DNA of 64,000 nt from Cyanobacteria bacterium OH_PDB_230 (lineage in GTDB: Bacteria > Cyanobacteriota > Vampirovibrionia > Gastranaerophilales > Gastranaerophilaceae): positions 1,170,553 to 1,234,552 of the forward strand of contig JAEZSO010000002.1 in NCBI GenBank assembly GCA_023421795.1. Reading direction: 5' to 3'. Below are positions 1-8,024 of this stretch, piece after piece (within the stretch, counting starts at the first letter, position 1; every line of letters begins with the position of its first letter). The position numbers were made by a program, and so were the translations under genes. A model generated the notes under the pieces. That model ran no database searches, was not told the DNA's origin, and worked only from the letters and a program-made list of their open reading frames with translations.

Positions 1-524
1 CTTTCAGCACCGACTGGAGCAATCATGAATTCTTGGAAATCAATGTTGTTGTCAGCGTGAGCACCACCATTGATGATATTCATCATTGGAACAGGAAGTG
101 TTGTTGCATTTATTCCGCCAAGGTATCTGTATAATGGCATTTCATAAGCTAATGAGCATGCTTTAGCAACTGCTAAAGAAACACCAAGAATAGCGTTAGC
201 GCCTAGTTTGCTTTTATTGTGCGTACCGTCTAAACGCAACATTAAATTGTCTATCTCATATTGGTTAGAAGCATCTTCACCTATTAGTTCAGGTGCTATA
301 ATTGAGTTTACATTATCAACTGCTTGAAGTACGCTTTTTCCGCAGTACATTGAGTTGTCACCATCTCTTAATTCGATGGCTTCAAACATTCCGGTAGAAG
401 CTCCAGATGGAACCGCTGCTCTACCAACTACGCCGCAAGAAAGTTTAACATCAACTTCTACAGTTGGGTTACCTCTTGAGTCAAGAATTTGTCTTGCTTT
501 TACATCTTCGATAAATGTAGGCAT
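1..524 (-). CDS. eno: Enolase, N-terminal part (gene runs off the window start)
   Basis: Enolase converts 2-phosphoglycerate to phosphoenolpyruvate in cytoplasmic glycolysis. The minus-strand frame reads MPTFIEDVKARQILDSRGNP, the classical enolase start. It continues through the capping-loop region PSGASTGMFEAIELRD, the LGANAILGVSLA segment and PVPMMNIINGGAHADN, then DFQEFMI. About 174 of the usual roughly 430 residues are present; the C-terminal barrel with the catalytic Lys lies outside the window. The ATG at 522-524 follows a good AAGGAG ribosome binding site. The gene is divergent from the Bax-inhibitor-like gene. Pyruvate kinase, the next glycolytic step, is also in the window (10558-12000) but not linked. 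Identity is certain. Confidence 0.97.
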   Translation of the reverse strand, partial: MPTFIEDVKARQILDSRGNPTVEVDVKLSCGVVGRAAVPSGASTGMFEAIELRDGDNSMYCGKSVLQAVDNVNSIIAPELIGEDASNQYEIDNLMLRLDGTHNKSKLGANAILGVSLAVAKACSLAYEMPLYRYLGGINATTLPVPMMNIINGGAHADNNIDFQEFMIAPVGAE

Positions 525-601
525 TTTTATCTCCTTTTGTTTGTATAATTCGTCAACAAGAGGATTATCACACAAGCATAATCTATTTACAACTCGTATT
601 T

Positions 602-630
602 TATACAATTATTACAAATTATGTTATAAT
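602..630 (+). promoter_or_regulatory. Probable sigma70-type promoter of the Bax-inhibitor-like gene
   Basis: A perfect TATAAT at 625-630 is preceded, 17 bases upstream, by TATACA at 602-607 (4 of 6 matches to TTGACA). The start codon at 657 has a strong GAGGAGG ribosome binding site at about 642-648. Sequence match only. Confidence 0.5.
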
Positions 631-656
631 ACATTTGTTTTAGAGGAGGTAGAATT

Positions 657-1394
657 ATGGATAGTAGAAATCCTGTTTTTTCAAGTAATTTAACTGACGG
701 AATTGCTGTTGCAACTGAAGCACCTATGACAGTTCAAGGTACATTAAATAAGTTGCTTATGCTTTTTGGAATAATGGCTATTTCTGGTGGTGCTGTTTGG
801 TATCAGTATGTGTTAGGTTATGCTGATAAAGTTTCTTTTTTGACAATGACCGGTTTAATAGTCGGTTTAGTTGTTGGCTTTATTATTGCATTTAAACAAA
901 ACTTGGCTCCTGTTCTCACTCCTGTATATGCTTTTGCAGAAGGGGCATTACTTGGCGGGCTTTCTTCTTATTTCAACGCTATGTATCCAGGCATCCTAAT
1001 ACAGGCTGTCGCACTTACATTTTTATCCGTATTTTCTATGGCTTTTCTTTATAAAACAGGTATTATTAGAGTTACTGAAAGATTAAGAAGTACAATTATC
1101 ACTGCTACAGTGGCTGTTGCCATCTTTTATCTTATCGGGCTTATATTATCTCTAGGTTTTCATATCAATTTAAGTTTAATATACTCTTCTAGCCCTATCA
1201 GTATAGGATTCAGCTTTCTTATGGTCGGACTGGCTTCGTTTAATTTGCTTTTGGATTTTGATTTCGTTGAACAAAGTGCTTCAAGATTTTTGCCAAAACA
1301 ATATGAATGGTATGGTGCATTTGGCTTGCTAGTCACTATTGTTTGGTTATATATTGAAATACTTAGACTTCTTTCTAAGTTAAGAGAAAAATAA
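657..1394 (+). CDS. Bax inhibitor-1/YccA-type integral membrane protein
   Basis: This 245-residue protein is almost entirely hydrophobic, with about seven predicted membrane segments beginning near residue 30. The opening NPVFSSN...MTVQGTLNKLLML, the following GIMAISGGAVWYQY segment and the C-terminal SFNLLLDFDFVEQ...KQYEWYGAFGLLVTIVWLYIEILRLL match the bacterial Bax1-I-like family (PF12811 type, annotated YccA/Bax inhibitor-1). Related TMBIM proteins such as YetJ are pH-gated calcium leak channels; the acidic FDFVE in the last third fits the conserved acidic membrane-embedded site. The start has a strong GAGGAGG. It is divergent from eno and may be co-transcribed with the DUF3137 gene 35 bases downstream. 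Family is clear; the physiological role is not. Confidence 0.85.
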   Translation: MDSRNPVFSSNLTDGIAVATEAPMTVQGTLNKLLMLFGIMAISGGAVWYQYVLGYADKVSFLTMTGLIVGLVVGFIIAFKQNLAPVLTPVYAFAEGALLGGLSSYFNAMYPGILIQAVALTFLSVFSMAFLYKTGIIRVTERLRSTIITATVAVAIFYLIGLILSLGFHINLSLIYSSSPISIGFSFLMVGLASFNLLLDFDFVEQSASRFLPKQYEWYGAFGLLVTIVWLYIEILRLLSKLREK

Positions 1395-1429
1395 AAAGTC
1401 TTAAAACATTATCGGTTAGGAGTGTAATT

Positions 1430-2377
1430 GTGATATTAAACAATCTGGATCAACATAGTGAAGCTAAATTCAAAGAGTTTTATGATCAAGTAATAGCTCA
1501 AGAACTTAACAAAATTGAGTTGAATAGAAAATCAATATTAAAAAAGTTTTTAATATGCTCTTCAATTGGTATACCATTGATACTAATTTCATGTTTCGCG
1601 ATATATTGGATGTGTAATTTTGGTAATCAATATTTCTATGTCGAAGATCCGATTATTTTTCTATATTTTGAAGTGTTGTTAGTGATATTGGCTGTATTTT
1701 TTGTAAAGTCTATATATCACTTTCCAATTGCTTACAAAAATAGTATGAAAAAATCGCTTTTAACTAGTTTGTTAAAATTTTACGGTGATTTCCAATTTGT
1801 AAATGAAAAGGTTGATTATTCTCAATTGCACTCCTATAGGCTTTTTCCTCGCTTTGATTCAATTTATAATGAGGATATATTAGGTGGTGAATATAAAGGG
1901 ATTGCGACAAAAATTATTGAGTTGGTCCTTACCAAGAGTACTTCTACAAGAAGCTTTAAGTACATATTCAAAGGGCTTTTTTGTACTTTCGGTCTAAATA
2001 AAAGGTATAACAATCATACGATAATTCTAAAAAATACCGATAAAATAGAAGTCCCAATTGATTTCTCTGAGTTGCAAACCAATAATAAAGAATTTAACAA
2101 TCAGTTTAAAGTATTGACCGATAATCGAGCAGAAGCAGATTCTATACTGACGCCTGAGTTCTTGAATGGGCTGTTAGAAATAAAAGAAAAACTTCAAACA
2201 ACTTTCAGATGCGGTTTTTATCAAGGAAACTTTTTATTCGCGTTAGATACAGACAAAGATTTCTTTGAACCCACGGGTATAAGAGAAGGTGTCCTAAATG
2301 ACGAAAAACATACAAAAATCCTAAATGAAATGAATTCTATTCTTTCAATCGTAGATAAATTGGGCTTGACTCAATAA
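1430..2377 (+). CDS. DUF3137-family membrane protein
   Basis: The 315-residue product starts with a charged helix (FKEFYDQVIAQELNKIELNRKSILKK), then two membrane helices at about residues 40-60 and 75-95, then a soluble C-terminal region of about 220 residues with a strongly polar KYNNHTIILKN-type stretch. This layout (charged N-terminal helix, paired TM helices, cytoplasmic domain) is that of DUF3137 proteins, whose function is unknown. Translation starts at a GTG with a TTAGGAG ribosome binding site just upstream. It follows the Bax-inhibitor-like gene by 35 bases on the same strand and may share its transcript. Family call is by pattern, not by search. Confidence 0.65.
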   Translation: MILNNLDQHSEAKFKEFYDQVIAQELNKIELNRKSILKKFLICSSIGIPLILISCFAIYWMCNFGNQYFYVEDPIIFLYFEVLLVILAVFFVKSIYHFPIAYKNSMKKSLLTSLLKFYGDFQFVNEKVDYSQLHSYRLFPRFDSIYNEDILGGEYKGIATKIIELVLTKSTSTRSFKYIFKGLFCTFGLNKRYNNHTIILKNTDKIEVPIDFSELQTNNKEFNNQFKVLTDNRAEADSILTPEFLNGLLEIKEKLQTTFRCGFYQGNFLFALDTDKDFFEPTGIREGVLNDEKHTKILNEMNSILSIVDKLGLTQ

Positions 2378-2390
2378 GTTTAAATATCTT

Positions 2391-3611
2391 TTACGGATTT
2401 TGTTTTATTGCTTCAGCACACACAAATGCCGTAGACCAGCAGTTTTGAAGGTTAAACCCTCCGGTATATCCGTCTACGTTTATTATTTCACCGCAAAAAT
2501 ATAATCCTTTTATTAATTTCGATTCCATAGTTTTATTATTTATTTCATCTAAACAGATTCCGCCTGCGGTTACTATTTCTTCTCCCGGGATTTTTACTAT
2601 AGCGTTGAATTCTAATTCTGTGAGGTTTTTAATAATTATGTTTTTTTCATTTTTTGACAGGTGTGTTATTTCTTTCTCAGGATTTATTTTGTTAACTTCA
2701 AAAATGAGCTCGATTAAACTTTTGGGCGCCAGTTTTGAGAATATGTTTCTTAAATTCTTTTTAGGGTTTAGTTCGATTGATTTTGAAATATATGCGTTGA
2801 TTTCTTCTTCATTTAAGTTTGAAGGGTTTATTTTTAAAGTTAAAGGTTTCTCTTTGCTGAAATCACAATAAGCGCATAATGAAGAGATCTTATAAATGCC
2901 GGGGCCTGAAAGGGCTTTGTGCGTGAAGAGAATGTTTCCTCTTGTTTCTGAAACTATTTTGTTCTCAAAAAACGCTTTTATTGTTACGTCTTCAAGGGAT
3001 AGTCCTGAAAGTCTGTAAAATCTTTCATCAGATATTTTTAGGGGAGTTAAAGCAGCTTTTAGCTCAATTATTTCATGCCCCAGGTTTTTTGCCAGGTCAA
3101 AACCCGTTCCCTTACCTCCTGTAGCTATTACTGCATAATGGAAGTACTCGTGCTTGTTTTGATTTGTGCTCAAAACGAACATGCCGTTTTCATTCAGCAA
3201 TTTTTTTACTGAATCTTTTATGACTTTAATTTTGTATTTTTTGATTAAATAATTTAAGATATTTGATACTTCTTTTGAACTTTCACAAGTCGGAAATACC
3301 CTGGAGTCTTCTTGTATGAATGTTTTTACACCCATTTCTTCAAAGGTTTGTATTGTATCTAACGAGTTAAATTTTGAAAAAACAGACAATAAAAACTTTT
3401 CACCTCTTGGGTAATATTTTGCAAGTTCCTTGTAATCAGGCTCGAAATATGTAAGGTTACATCTTCCTCCTCCTGTCGGAAGTAGGGTTGTAAGCGGTTC
3501 TTTGGGGTCAAACAAGGTTATATCAAATAATTTTGTCTGCGCAAGAAAAATAGCAGCCAAAGCACCGGCTGGACCTGCACCAATTATTGCCACTTTTTTA
3601 TTTTTATTCAT
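2391..3611 (-). CDS. NAD(P)/FAD-dependent oxidoreductase, BaiN/HI0933/YhiN family
   Basis: This 406-residue flavoprotein has the N-terminal FAD-binding GxGxxG (VAIIGAGPAGALAA), the family hallmark GGGRCNLT, the second-domain ATGGKGTGFDLA, GNILFTHKALSGPG in the middle, and the C-terminal FAD contact TAGGICLDE...GLYFCGEIINVDGYTGGFNLQ. Members are YhiN-like enzymes of uncertain physiological substrate; the clostridial BaiN relative acts in bile-acid dehydroxylation and others handle tRNA or quinone-type substrates, so no substrate is proposed. The longer frame opens at 3653, but the start at 3611 puts the Rossmann fold at the N-terminus and overlaps the folK stop by 8 bases (ATGAATAA), a typical coupled arrangement. 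Confidence 0.85.
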   Translation of the reverse strand: MNKNKKVAIIGAGPAGALAAIFLAQTKLFDITLFDPKEPLTTLLPTGGGRCNLTYFEPDYKELAKYYPRGEKFLLSVFSKFNSLDTIQTFEEMGVKTFIQEDSRVFPTCESSKEVSNILNYLIKKYKIKVIKDSVKKLLNENGMFVLSTNQNKHEYFHYAVIATGGKGTGFDLAKNLGHEIIELKAALTPLKISDERFYRLSGLSLEDVTIKAFFENKIVSETRGNILFTHKALSGPGIYKISSLCAYCDFSKEKPLTLKINPSNLNEEEINAYISKSIELNPKKNLRNIFSKLAPKSLIELIFEVNKINPEKEITHLSKNEKNIIIKNLTELEFNAIVKIPGEEIVTAGGICLDEINNKTMESKLIKGLYFCGEIINVDGYTGGFNLQNCWSTAFVCAEAIKQNP

Positions 3612-4110
3612 CAATTCTAGTTCCATAAAGGTAGATGTCTTCAGGGCATTCAATCTCTTCGTATAAATCCAAAAGGGATTTGTTATATTTTGGATGTATG
3701 TAGTCCGGGATTAATTCCAAAAGAGGAACCAGGACAAATGCTCTTTCATGAAGGTATTTGTGGGGGATTGTGACGTTTTCTTGTTCAACAATAGCTTCGT
3801 CATATAAAACTATGTCTATATCGATGCTTCTTTCTCCCCATCGGGTTTTCTCATCACGGGTTCTACCTAGCGCCGTTTCTATGTCAAGGCAATGTTTAAG
3901 CAGCTCCATGGGTGAAAGCTTTGTTTTCACTTCAATTACAGCATTCAAAAACCAATTTTGATCTTTGTTGCCCCAAGGTTCTGTTTCGTAAATTGTAGAA
4001 CTCCTGATTATGCTTACAAGACTAGACTCAACAAGCAATCTTGTGGCTTGTTGTATATAGCTTAACCTATCTTCGATGTTTGAACCCAGACTTAAATATG
4101 CTATAGGCAT
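3604..4110 (-). CDS. folK: 2-amino-4-hydroxy-6-hydroxymethyldihydropteridine diphosphokinase (HPPK)
   Basis: HPPK transfers pyrophosphate from ATP to 6-hydroxymethyl-7,8-dihydropterin, the step before dihydropteroate synthase in folate synthesis. The 168 residues contain the family motifs in order: YLSLGSNI at the N-terminus, YETEPWG with WFLNAV, then RTRDEKTRWGERSIDIDIVLYD carrying the Mg/ATP-binding DxD, and IPHKYLHERAFVLVPL. Length is normal. The ATG has a good AAGGAGC site. It is co-transcribed with the downstream flavoprotein. No folP or folB lies nearby, so the folate pathway is dispersed. Identity is very likely. Confidence 0.95.
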   Translation of the reverse strand: MPIAYLSLGSNIEDRLSYIQQATRLLVESSLVSIIRSSTIYETEPWGNKDQNWFLNAVIEVKTKLSPMELLKHCLDIETALGRTRDEKTRWGERSIDIDIVLYDEAIVEQENVTIPHKYLHERAFVLVPLLELIPDYIHPKYNKSLLDLYEEIECPEDIYLYGTRIDE

Positions 4111-4191
4111 AATAGCTCCTTCTCTTATATTTTATTATTTTTTTAATATATTTACAAGTAAGAATATTAGGTTTTAATGCTATCCGTTTTA

Positions 4192-4200
4192 TGATAAAGT
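4192..4200 (+). promoter_or_regulatory. Extended -10 placing transcription start at the ribE ATG (leaderless)
   Basis: TGATAAAGT forms a TGN-extended -10 box (the hexamer itself matches TATAAT at 4 of 6) exactly six bases before the ribE start codon. No Shine-Dalgarno sequence precedes that ATG. Transcription would start at the A of the ATG. It is the weakest hexamer of the five such arrangements in the window. Confidence 0.4.
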
Positions 4201-4206
4201 TTATTT

Positions 4207-4860
4207 ATGTTCACAGGTTTAATTGAAGAAGTAGGCATAATAAAAAGTATCAATTCTTCCTCATCAGGAAGCGTTTTAACTATTTCGTGCAAAAAAATAT
4301 TGGAAGACGTTTCTCTTGGCGACAGCATTTGTGTGAATGGCGTCTGTCAGAGTGTGATTGAGTATGGGGATGACTATTTCAAAACCGAACTTTCAAATGA
4401 AACAATTAACGTGACAACTTTTTTAAATATAAAACCTATGAATAAGGTTAATCTTGAAAGAGCACTAACGTTAAATAAAAGGCTCGACGGTCATATAGTC
4501 AGCGGACACGTTGATTGCAAAGCAAAATTTGTCGAACTCAAAGATGACGGGTTTTCTAAAATCCTCACTTTTGAAATAGATAAAAATTTTGAAAAATATA
4601 TCGTCTATAAAGGAAGTATAGCCTTAAACGGTATCAGCTTAACTCTATCAAATGTAAACAAAAATCTTTTTTCTGTGGCTGTAATCCCTATCACAATTCA
4701 GAATACAAGCTTAACAGATCTGAAAATCGGCGATATGGTTAATGTAGAGACAGATATAATCGGCAAATATGTTGAAAAATTTTTGCTGTTGAACAATAAT
4801 ACTACTAATATAACAAGTAAAATTGACGAAAAATTATTGAAAGAGAATGGTTTTATATAA
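4207..4860 (+). CDS. ribE: Riboflavin synthase (alpha subunit)
   Basis: Riboflavin synthase dismutates two 6,7-dimethyl-8-ribityllumazine molecules into riboflavin and a pyrimidinedione. The 217-residue protein has the duplicated lumazine-binding fold: MFTGLIEEVG with DSICVNGVCQSV and ERALTLNKRLDGHIVSGHVD in the first half, then GSIALNGISLTL and SVAVIPITIQNTSL in the second half. Length is normal. ribBA begins directly after its stop codon, so the two are one operon. No ribosome binding site is visible; the promoter suggests a leaderless message. The 96-base upstream gap is too short for an FMN riboswitch. ribD and ribH are not in the window. Confidence 0.95.
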   Translation: MFTGLIEEVGIIKSINSSSSGSVLTISCKKILEDVSLGDSICVNGVCQSVIEYGDDYFKTELSNETINVTTFLNIKPMNKVNLERALTLNKRLDGHIVSGHVDCKAKFVELKDDGFSKILTFEIDKNFEKYIVYKGSIALNGISLTLSNVNKNLFSVAVIPITIQNTSLTDLKIGDMVNVETDIIGKYVEKFLLLNNNTTNITSKIDEKLLKENGFI

Positions 4861-6084
4861 ATGTTTGATGATTCAGAAATTAATTTCAATACTATAGAAG
4901 AGGCAATCGAAGACTTAAAAGCCGGTAAAATGGTTATCGTTGCTGATGATGAAGATAGGGAAAACGAAGGCGACGTAATTATCGCGGCAGAAAAAGTAAC
5001 CCCGGATGACATCAACTTTATGGTGACAAATTGCAGGGGGCTCGTTTGTTTTTCTATTACCCAAGAGAAAGCTAATTCTCTTGCCTTGACTGAAATGGTA
5101 GAAAATAATACAGATTTGAAAAAGACAGCGTTTACTCAGTCTATTGATGCGGATGCAAAATACGGCGTAACTACGGGTATTTCATCATATGACAGAGCAA
5201 AAACTATTCAGCTTGCAATAAAAGATGATGCACAACCTGATGATTTTAGAAGACCTGGACATATCTTCCCGTTGGTTGCTAAAAATGGCGGAGTCCTTGA
5301 AAGAGTTGGACATACTGAAGCATCTATCGATTTAATGAAAGCCGCCGGATTGAACCATTCAGCAGTCATTTGTGAAATCTTAAATGATGACGGCACGATG
5401 GCTAGACGAAATGATTTAATGTTGTTTGCCCAAAAACATAATTTAAAATTTATAACAGTCGCTCAATTGATTAAATACAGACTTTCAAAAGAAAAGTTCG
5501 TAAAAAGAGAAGCTATTGCAAATATGCCTTCAGAATTCGGTGATTTTAAAGTTTATGGATACATAAATCATTTATCAGGAGAAGATCAAGTTGCAATTAT
5601 AAAAGATGATGGAAGCGATAAGATACCGTTAGTCAGAATGCATAGTGAATGCTTGACTGGCGATGTTTTTCATAGTTTAAGATGCGATTGCCGTTCACAG
5701 TTAGAAGCGGCTTTGATTGCTATAAATAAATATGGAAAAGGCGCTGTAGTGTACGTAAGAGGCCACGAAGGCAGAGGAATCGGTCTTGTAAATAAGATAA
5801 AAGCATATGATTTACAAGAAAAAGGTCAAGATACTGTTGAAGCGAATGTTTCTTTAGGTTTTGAACCTGATTTAAGAAATTATGGAATAGGTGCTCAAAT
5901 ATTATTGGATTTAGGGTATAATAAGTTTAAACTTATAACGAATAACCCTAAAAAAATCATTGCGTTAAGTGGGTATGGTCTGGAAATTGTTGAAAGAGTT
6001 GCGTTAGAGTGTGAAATTAATTCCTACAATAAAAGATACATAACTACAAAAGCAGAAAAAATGGACCATTTAATCAGTCTTTAG
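4861..6084 (+). CDS. ribBA: Bifunctional 3,4-dihydroxy-2-butanone 4-phosphate synthase / GTP cyclohydrolase II
   Basis: This fusion supplies both precursors of riboflavin. Residues about 1-205 are the RibB domain with the acidic loop DDEDRENEGD, a CRGLVCFS segment and RVGHTEASIDL. Residues about 210-407 are the RibA domain with LVRMHSECLTGDVFHSLRCDC, whose three cysteines bind zinc, then YVRGHEGRGIGL for GTP hydrolysis and LGFEPDLRNYGIGAQIL. Both sets of catalytic motifs look intact, so both activities are expected. The ATG abuts the ribE stop codon without a gap, implying translational coupling. A tandem-GNAT gene follows after 18 bases and probably shares the transcript. Confidence 0.95.
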   Translation: MFDDSEINFNTIEEAIEDLKAGKMVIVADDEDRENEGDVIIAAEKVTPDDINFMVTNCRGLVCFSITQEKANSLALTEMVENNTDLKKTAFTQSIDADAKYGVTTGISSYDRAKTIQLAIKDDAQPDDFRRPGHIFPLVAKNGGVLERVGHTEASIDLMKAAGLNHSAVICEILNDDGTMARRNDLMLFAQKHNLKFITVAQLIKYRLSKEKFVKREAIANMPSEFGDFKVYGYINHLSGEDQVAIIKDDGSDKIPLVRMHSECLTGDVFHSLRCDCRSQLEAALIAINKYGKGAVVYVRGHEGRGIGLVNKIKAYDLQEKGQDTVEANVSLGFEPDLRNYGIGAQILLDLGYNKFKLITNNPKKIIALSGYGLEIVERVALECEINSYNKRYITTKAEKMDHLISL

Positions 6085-6102
6085 TACGGAGTTATAAACA
6101 AT

Positions 6103-7092
6103 ATGGCTAATATTTTAATTTATTCAGTTGAAGAATTCAGTGAAAATCATTATAAGATTTTTAGCGGAGTTTATAATGACTTCAGACAAAAAGCGTTTTC
6201 TGAGTACAAATTTGAATTGGAACCGCTTGAATATGAAGATTTTGTTAAATCAGTCAATGATGAACTGATTAAATGCATAGTATTAATGGAAGACAATATC
6301 CCGACAGGTTTTTTGGCTTACACAACTGTGATTTCAGAAGCTTTAGAACTAAATATTATTCATTGTGTGGGTGAAGAAAATATAAACCATAAAAGAAGGC
6401 TATTAATAGAAAAATTCCTCGATTTGACTAAAGATCTTGCGAAGCATAAAGTTATTACTTACCCTATGCTCGGAGCTCAGGCAGATTTTGTAAGAGAAAT
6501 AACTCATTATGGATTCAAATTAATAGGCCATTGCGTTACAAGATTCTCTTTAAGCAATATCAGTTCAATAAAAATACTAAAAAGTTTGGAATTGCCAAAA
6601 TTAGAAGAACCCTATTCGATAACTGATTGGAGTTCAGTTTATTTTGATAAGGCTGTTGAAATAATTCATTCTTCTTTTAAAGATAAGACAGATGCCTTGT
6701 TTGACACAAGATTTAAGTCACTTCAAGGAACAGCTGATATAGTAGAAAAAATTACAACAGGTATCTATGGCGAATTTTTAGCGGCTGAAACAAAAGTGCT
6801 TTTATACAAAGATAAGCCGGTTGGATTATGCTTTGCCAATTTAACAAGTCCTAAAATAGGGAATATACCTTTAGTTGCTGTTGATAAAAAGCATCGTGCC
6901 AAAGGATTCAGTAAATTACTTCTTAAAAATTGCGTGGAAAACATCGTAAATACAGCAATTAATCAAGGTCTTCCTTTATTGGAAGTCAACGCATCTGTTG
7001 ATACTGATAACTATCCTGCTGTTAAAATGTACAGAACAGTCGGATTTAAAGAAGATTACAACTATCCTCAGGCATACAAGCCTGTGCATTAA
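6103..7092 (+). CDS. Tandem GNAT-fold acetyltransferase
   Basis: The 329-residue protein appears to hold two GNAT domains. The C-terminal copy (about residues 175-329) has the clear acetyl-CoA signature region GNIPLVAVDKKHRAKGFSKLLLKNCVE followed by LLEVNASVDTDNYPAVKMYRTVGFKE, the usual beta5/alpha4 'N...A..y...GF' ending. The N-terminal half (about 1-150) has a diverged GNAT layout ending ITHYGFKLIG, probably catalytically silent. The substrate is unknown. The start has CGGAG nine bases upstream. It is 18 bases downstream of ribBA, so it likely belongs to the rib operon, although nothing in the sequence ties it to flavins. Confidence 0.75.
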   Translation: MANILIYSVEEFSENHYKIFSGVYNDFRQKAFSEYKFELEPLEYEDFVKSVNDELIKCIVLMEDNIPTGFLAYTTVISEALELNIIHCVGEENINHKRRLLIEKFLDLTKDLAKHKVITYPMLGAQADFVREITHYGFKLIGHCVTRFSLSNISSIKILKSLELPKLEEPYSITDWSSVYFDKAVEIIHSSFKDKTDALFDTRFKSLQGTADIVEKITTGIYGEFLAAETKVLLYKDKPVGLCFANLTSPKIGNIPLVAVDKKHRAKGFSKLLLKNCVENIVNTAINQGLPLLEVNASVDTDNYPAVKMYRTVGFKEDYNYPQAYKPVH

Positions 7093-7292
7093 TTGTTGCT
7101 TAATACCAATTTAAACGTTGCTAAATTTTTTATTGAAAAAAGTTTATGCTTTATTTCTTGATCATGCGAAATATTAAATATTCTGATAATTCTTTGAATT
7201 TCTTCAACATTTTTTCTGTCATTTAAATTGTAAACATTTTTCTCAGGGTCCGAAATAACCCCCATGATAGTGTTTAATTCGCGTTCGTTCAT
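7089..7292 (-). CDS. Small hypothetical protein, 67 residues
   Basis: A short, charged, probably helical protein starting MNERELNTIMGVISDPEKNV. I do not recognise a family. An in-frame GTG at 7304 exists, but the ATG at 7290-7292 is preceded by AGGTGAGGA at good distance and is preferred. It converges on the GNAT gene, overlapping its last 4 bases. The good ribosome binding site is the main support for it being real. No membrane segment or signal peptide is present. Confidence 0.5.
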   Translation of the reverse strand: MNERELNTIMGVISDPEKNVYNLNDRKNVEEIQRIIRIFNISHDQEIKHKLFSIKNLATFKLVLSNN

Positions 7293-7362
7293 TTTTTTCC
7301 TCACCTAGACTGACTCAAATGTGCATTAATAAATTTCACAAATTTCTTTTTTGAAATTATGA

Positions 7363-7482
7363 TTGACAAATAGAGACGTAACTCGTCTTATAATTCGGCT
7401 TTAGTATTGATTCTCTAATATGTCTTCAAGAGACTAACAATTAAAATATTGTAAGTTCCTCGTACTTTAATAAAGTATTTTT
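7363..7482 (+). ncRNA. Candidate small RNA between a promoter and a weak terminator
   Basis: A perfect TTGACA (7363-7368) and a perfect TATAAT (7389-7394) lie 20 bases apart, longer than the usual 17. About 85 bases downstream of the predicted start (about 7401) is a short A+T hairpin TACTTT-AAT-AAAGTA (7463-7477) followed by five T. No convincing reading frame lies between. It could instead be a long 5' leader for the YhcH gene at 7572. Low confidence. Confidence 0.25.
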
Positions 7483-7571
7483 AGATTCCAAGATTGCCTT
7501 TTTGTTAAAAAAAGATTAAACATTGTAAATATTTTGTATATCATATAGAATATACAAAATGGAGAAATCTA

Positions 7572-8024
7572 ATGATAGTAGATACTTTAGAGAATTTTGA
7601 AAAATATTTACATATAAACAACAGATTTAAAATTGTTAACGATTATTTGAAAAATAATGACGTAACAAACCTACCTTCAGGAAAATACGAATTAGACGGT
7701 ACAAATGTCTATTTGATAGTTCAGGAATACACTACCAAACTGGAGCAATCAGCTAAACCTGAAGCGCATAAAAAATACATCGATATACAAATTGTCTTAA
7801 ATGGTATTGAAAAAATCGGATACACTGATATTTCAAATACAAAACAATATACTTTCTATGATACCGACAAAGACATAGAGTTTCTTACAGGTGATGTGGA
7901 ATTTAAAGAAGCGACTCCCGGCAGGTTTTTTGTTTTCTATCCTGAAGATGCCCACATGCCATCAATTGCGGTAAATGAACCTTCTCTTGTTAAAAAAGCC
8001 GTTTTTAAAATCAAAGTTAATTAG
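7572..8024 (+). CDS. YhcH/YjgK/YiaL family protein
   Basis: A 150-residue cytoplasmic cupin-like protein with the family pattern: MIVDTLENFEKY, LPSGKYELDGTNVYLIVQEY, AHKKYIDIQIVLNGIEKIGY, and the late PGRFFVFYPEDAHMPSIA...VKKAVFKIKV. The conserved E, H and D/H residues in the second half form the predicted metal site. Members (DUF386) are linked to sialic-acid, 2,3-diketogulonate or beta-galactoside use, but their reactions are mostly uncertain. TGGAGAAA precedes the ATG. The gene stands alone; its last 8 bases overlap the 3' end of ruvB on the opposite strand. No sugar catabolic gene is adjacent. Confidence 0.85.
   Translation: MIVDTLENFEKYLHINNRFKIVNDYLKNNDVTNLPSGKYELDGTNVYLIVQEYTTKLEQSAKPEAHKKYIDIQIVLNGIEKIGYTDISNTKQYTFYDTDKDIEFLTGDVEFKEATPGRFFVFYPEDAHMPSIAVNEPSLVKKAVFKIKVN

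Noticed and set aside
355..693. Open frame of 112 codons on the plus strand
   Set aside because: It is the antisense of enolase and runs into the next gene's promoter; the minus-strand frame is unmistakably enolase.
4111..4206. Possible FMN riboswitch before ribE
   Set aside because: The gap is only 96 bases and has none of the conserved RFN element segments; a leaderless promoter explains the site better.
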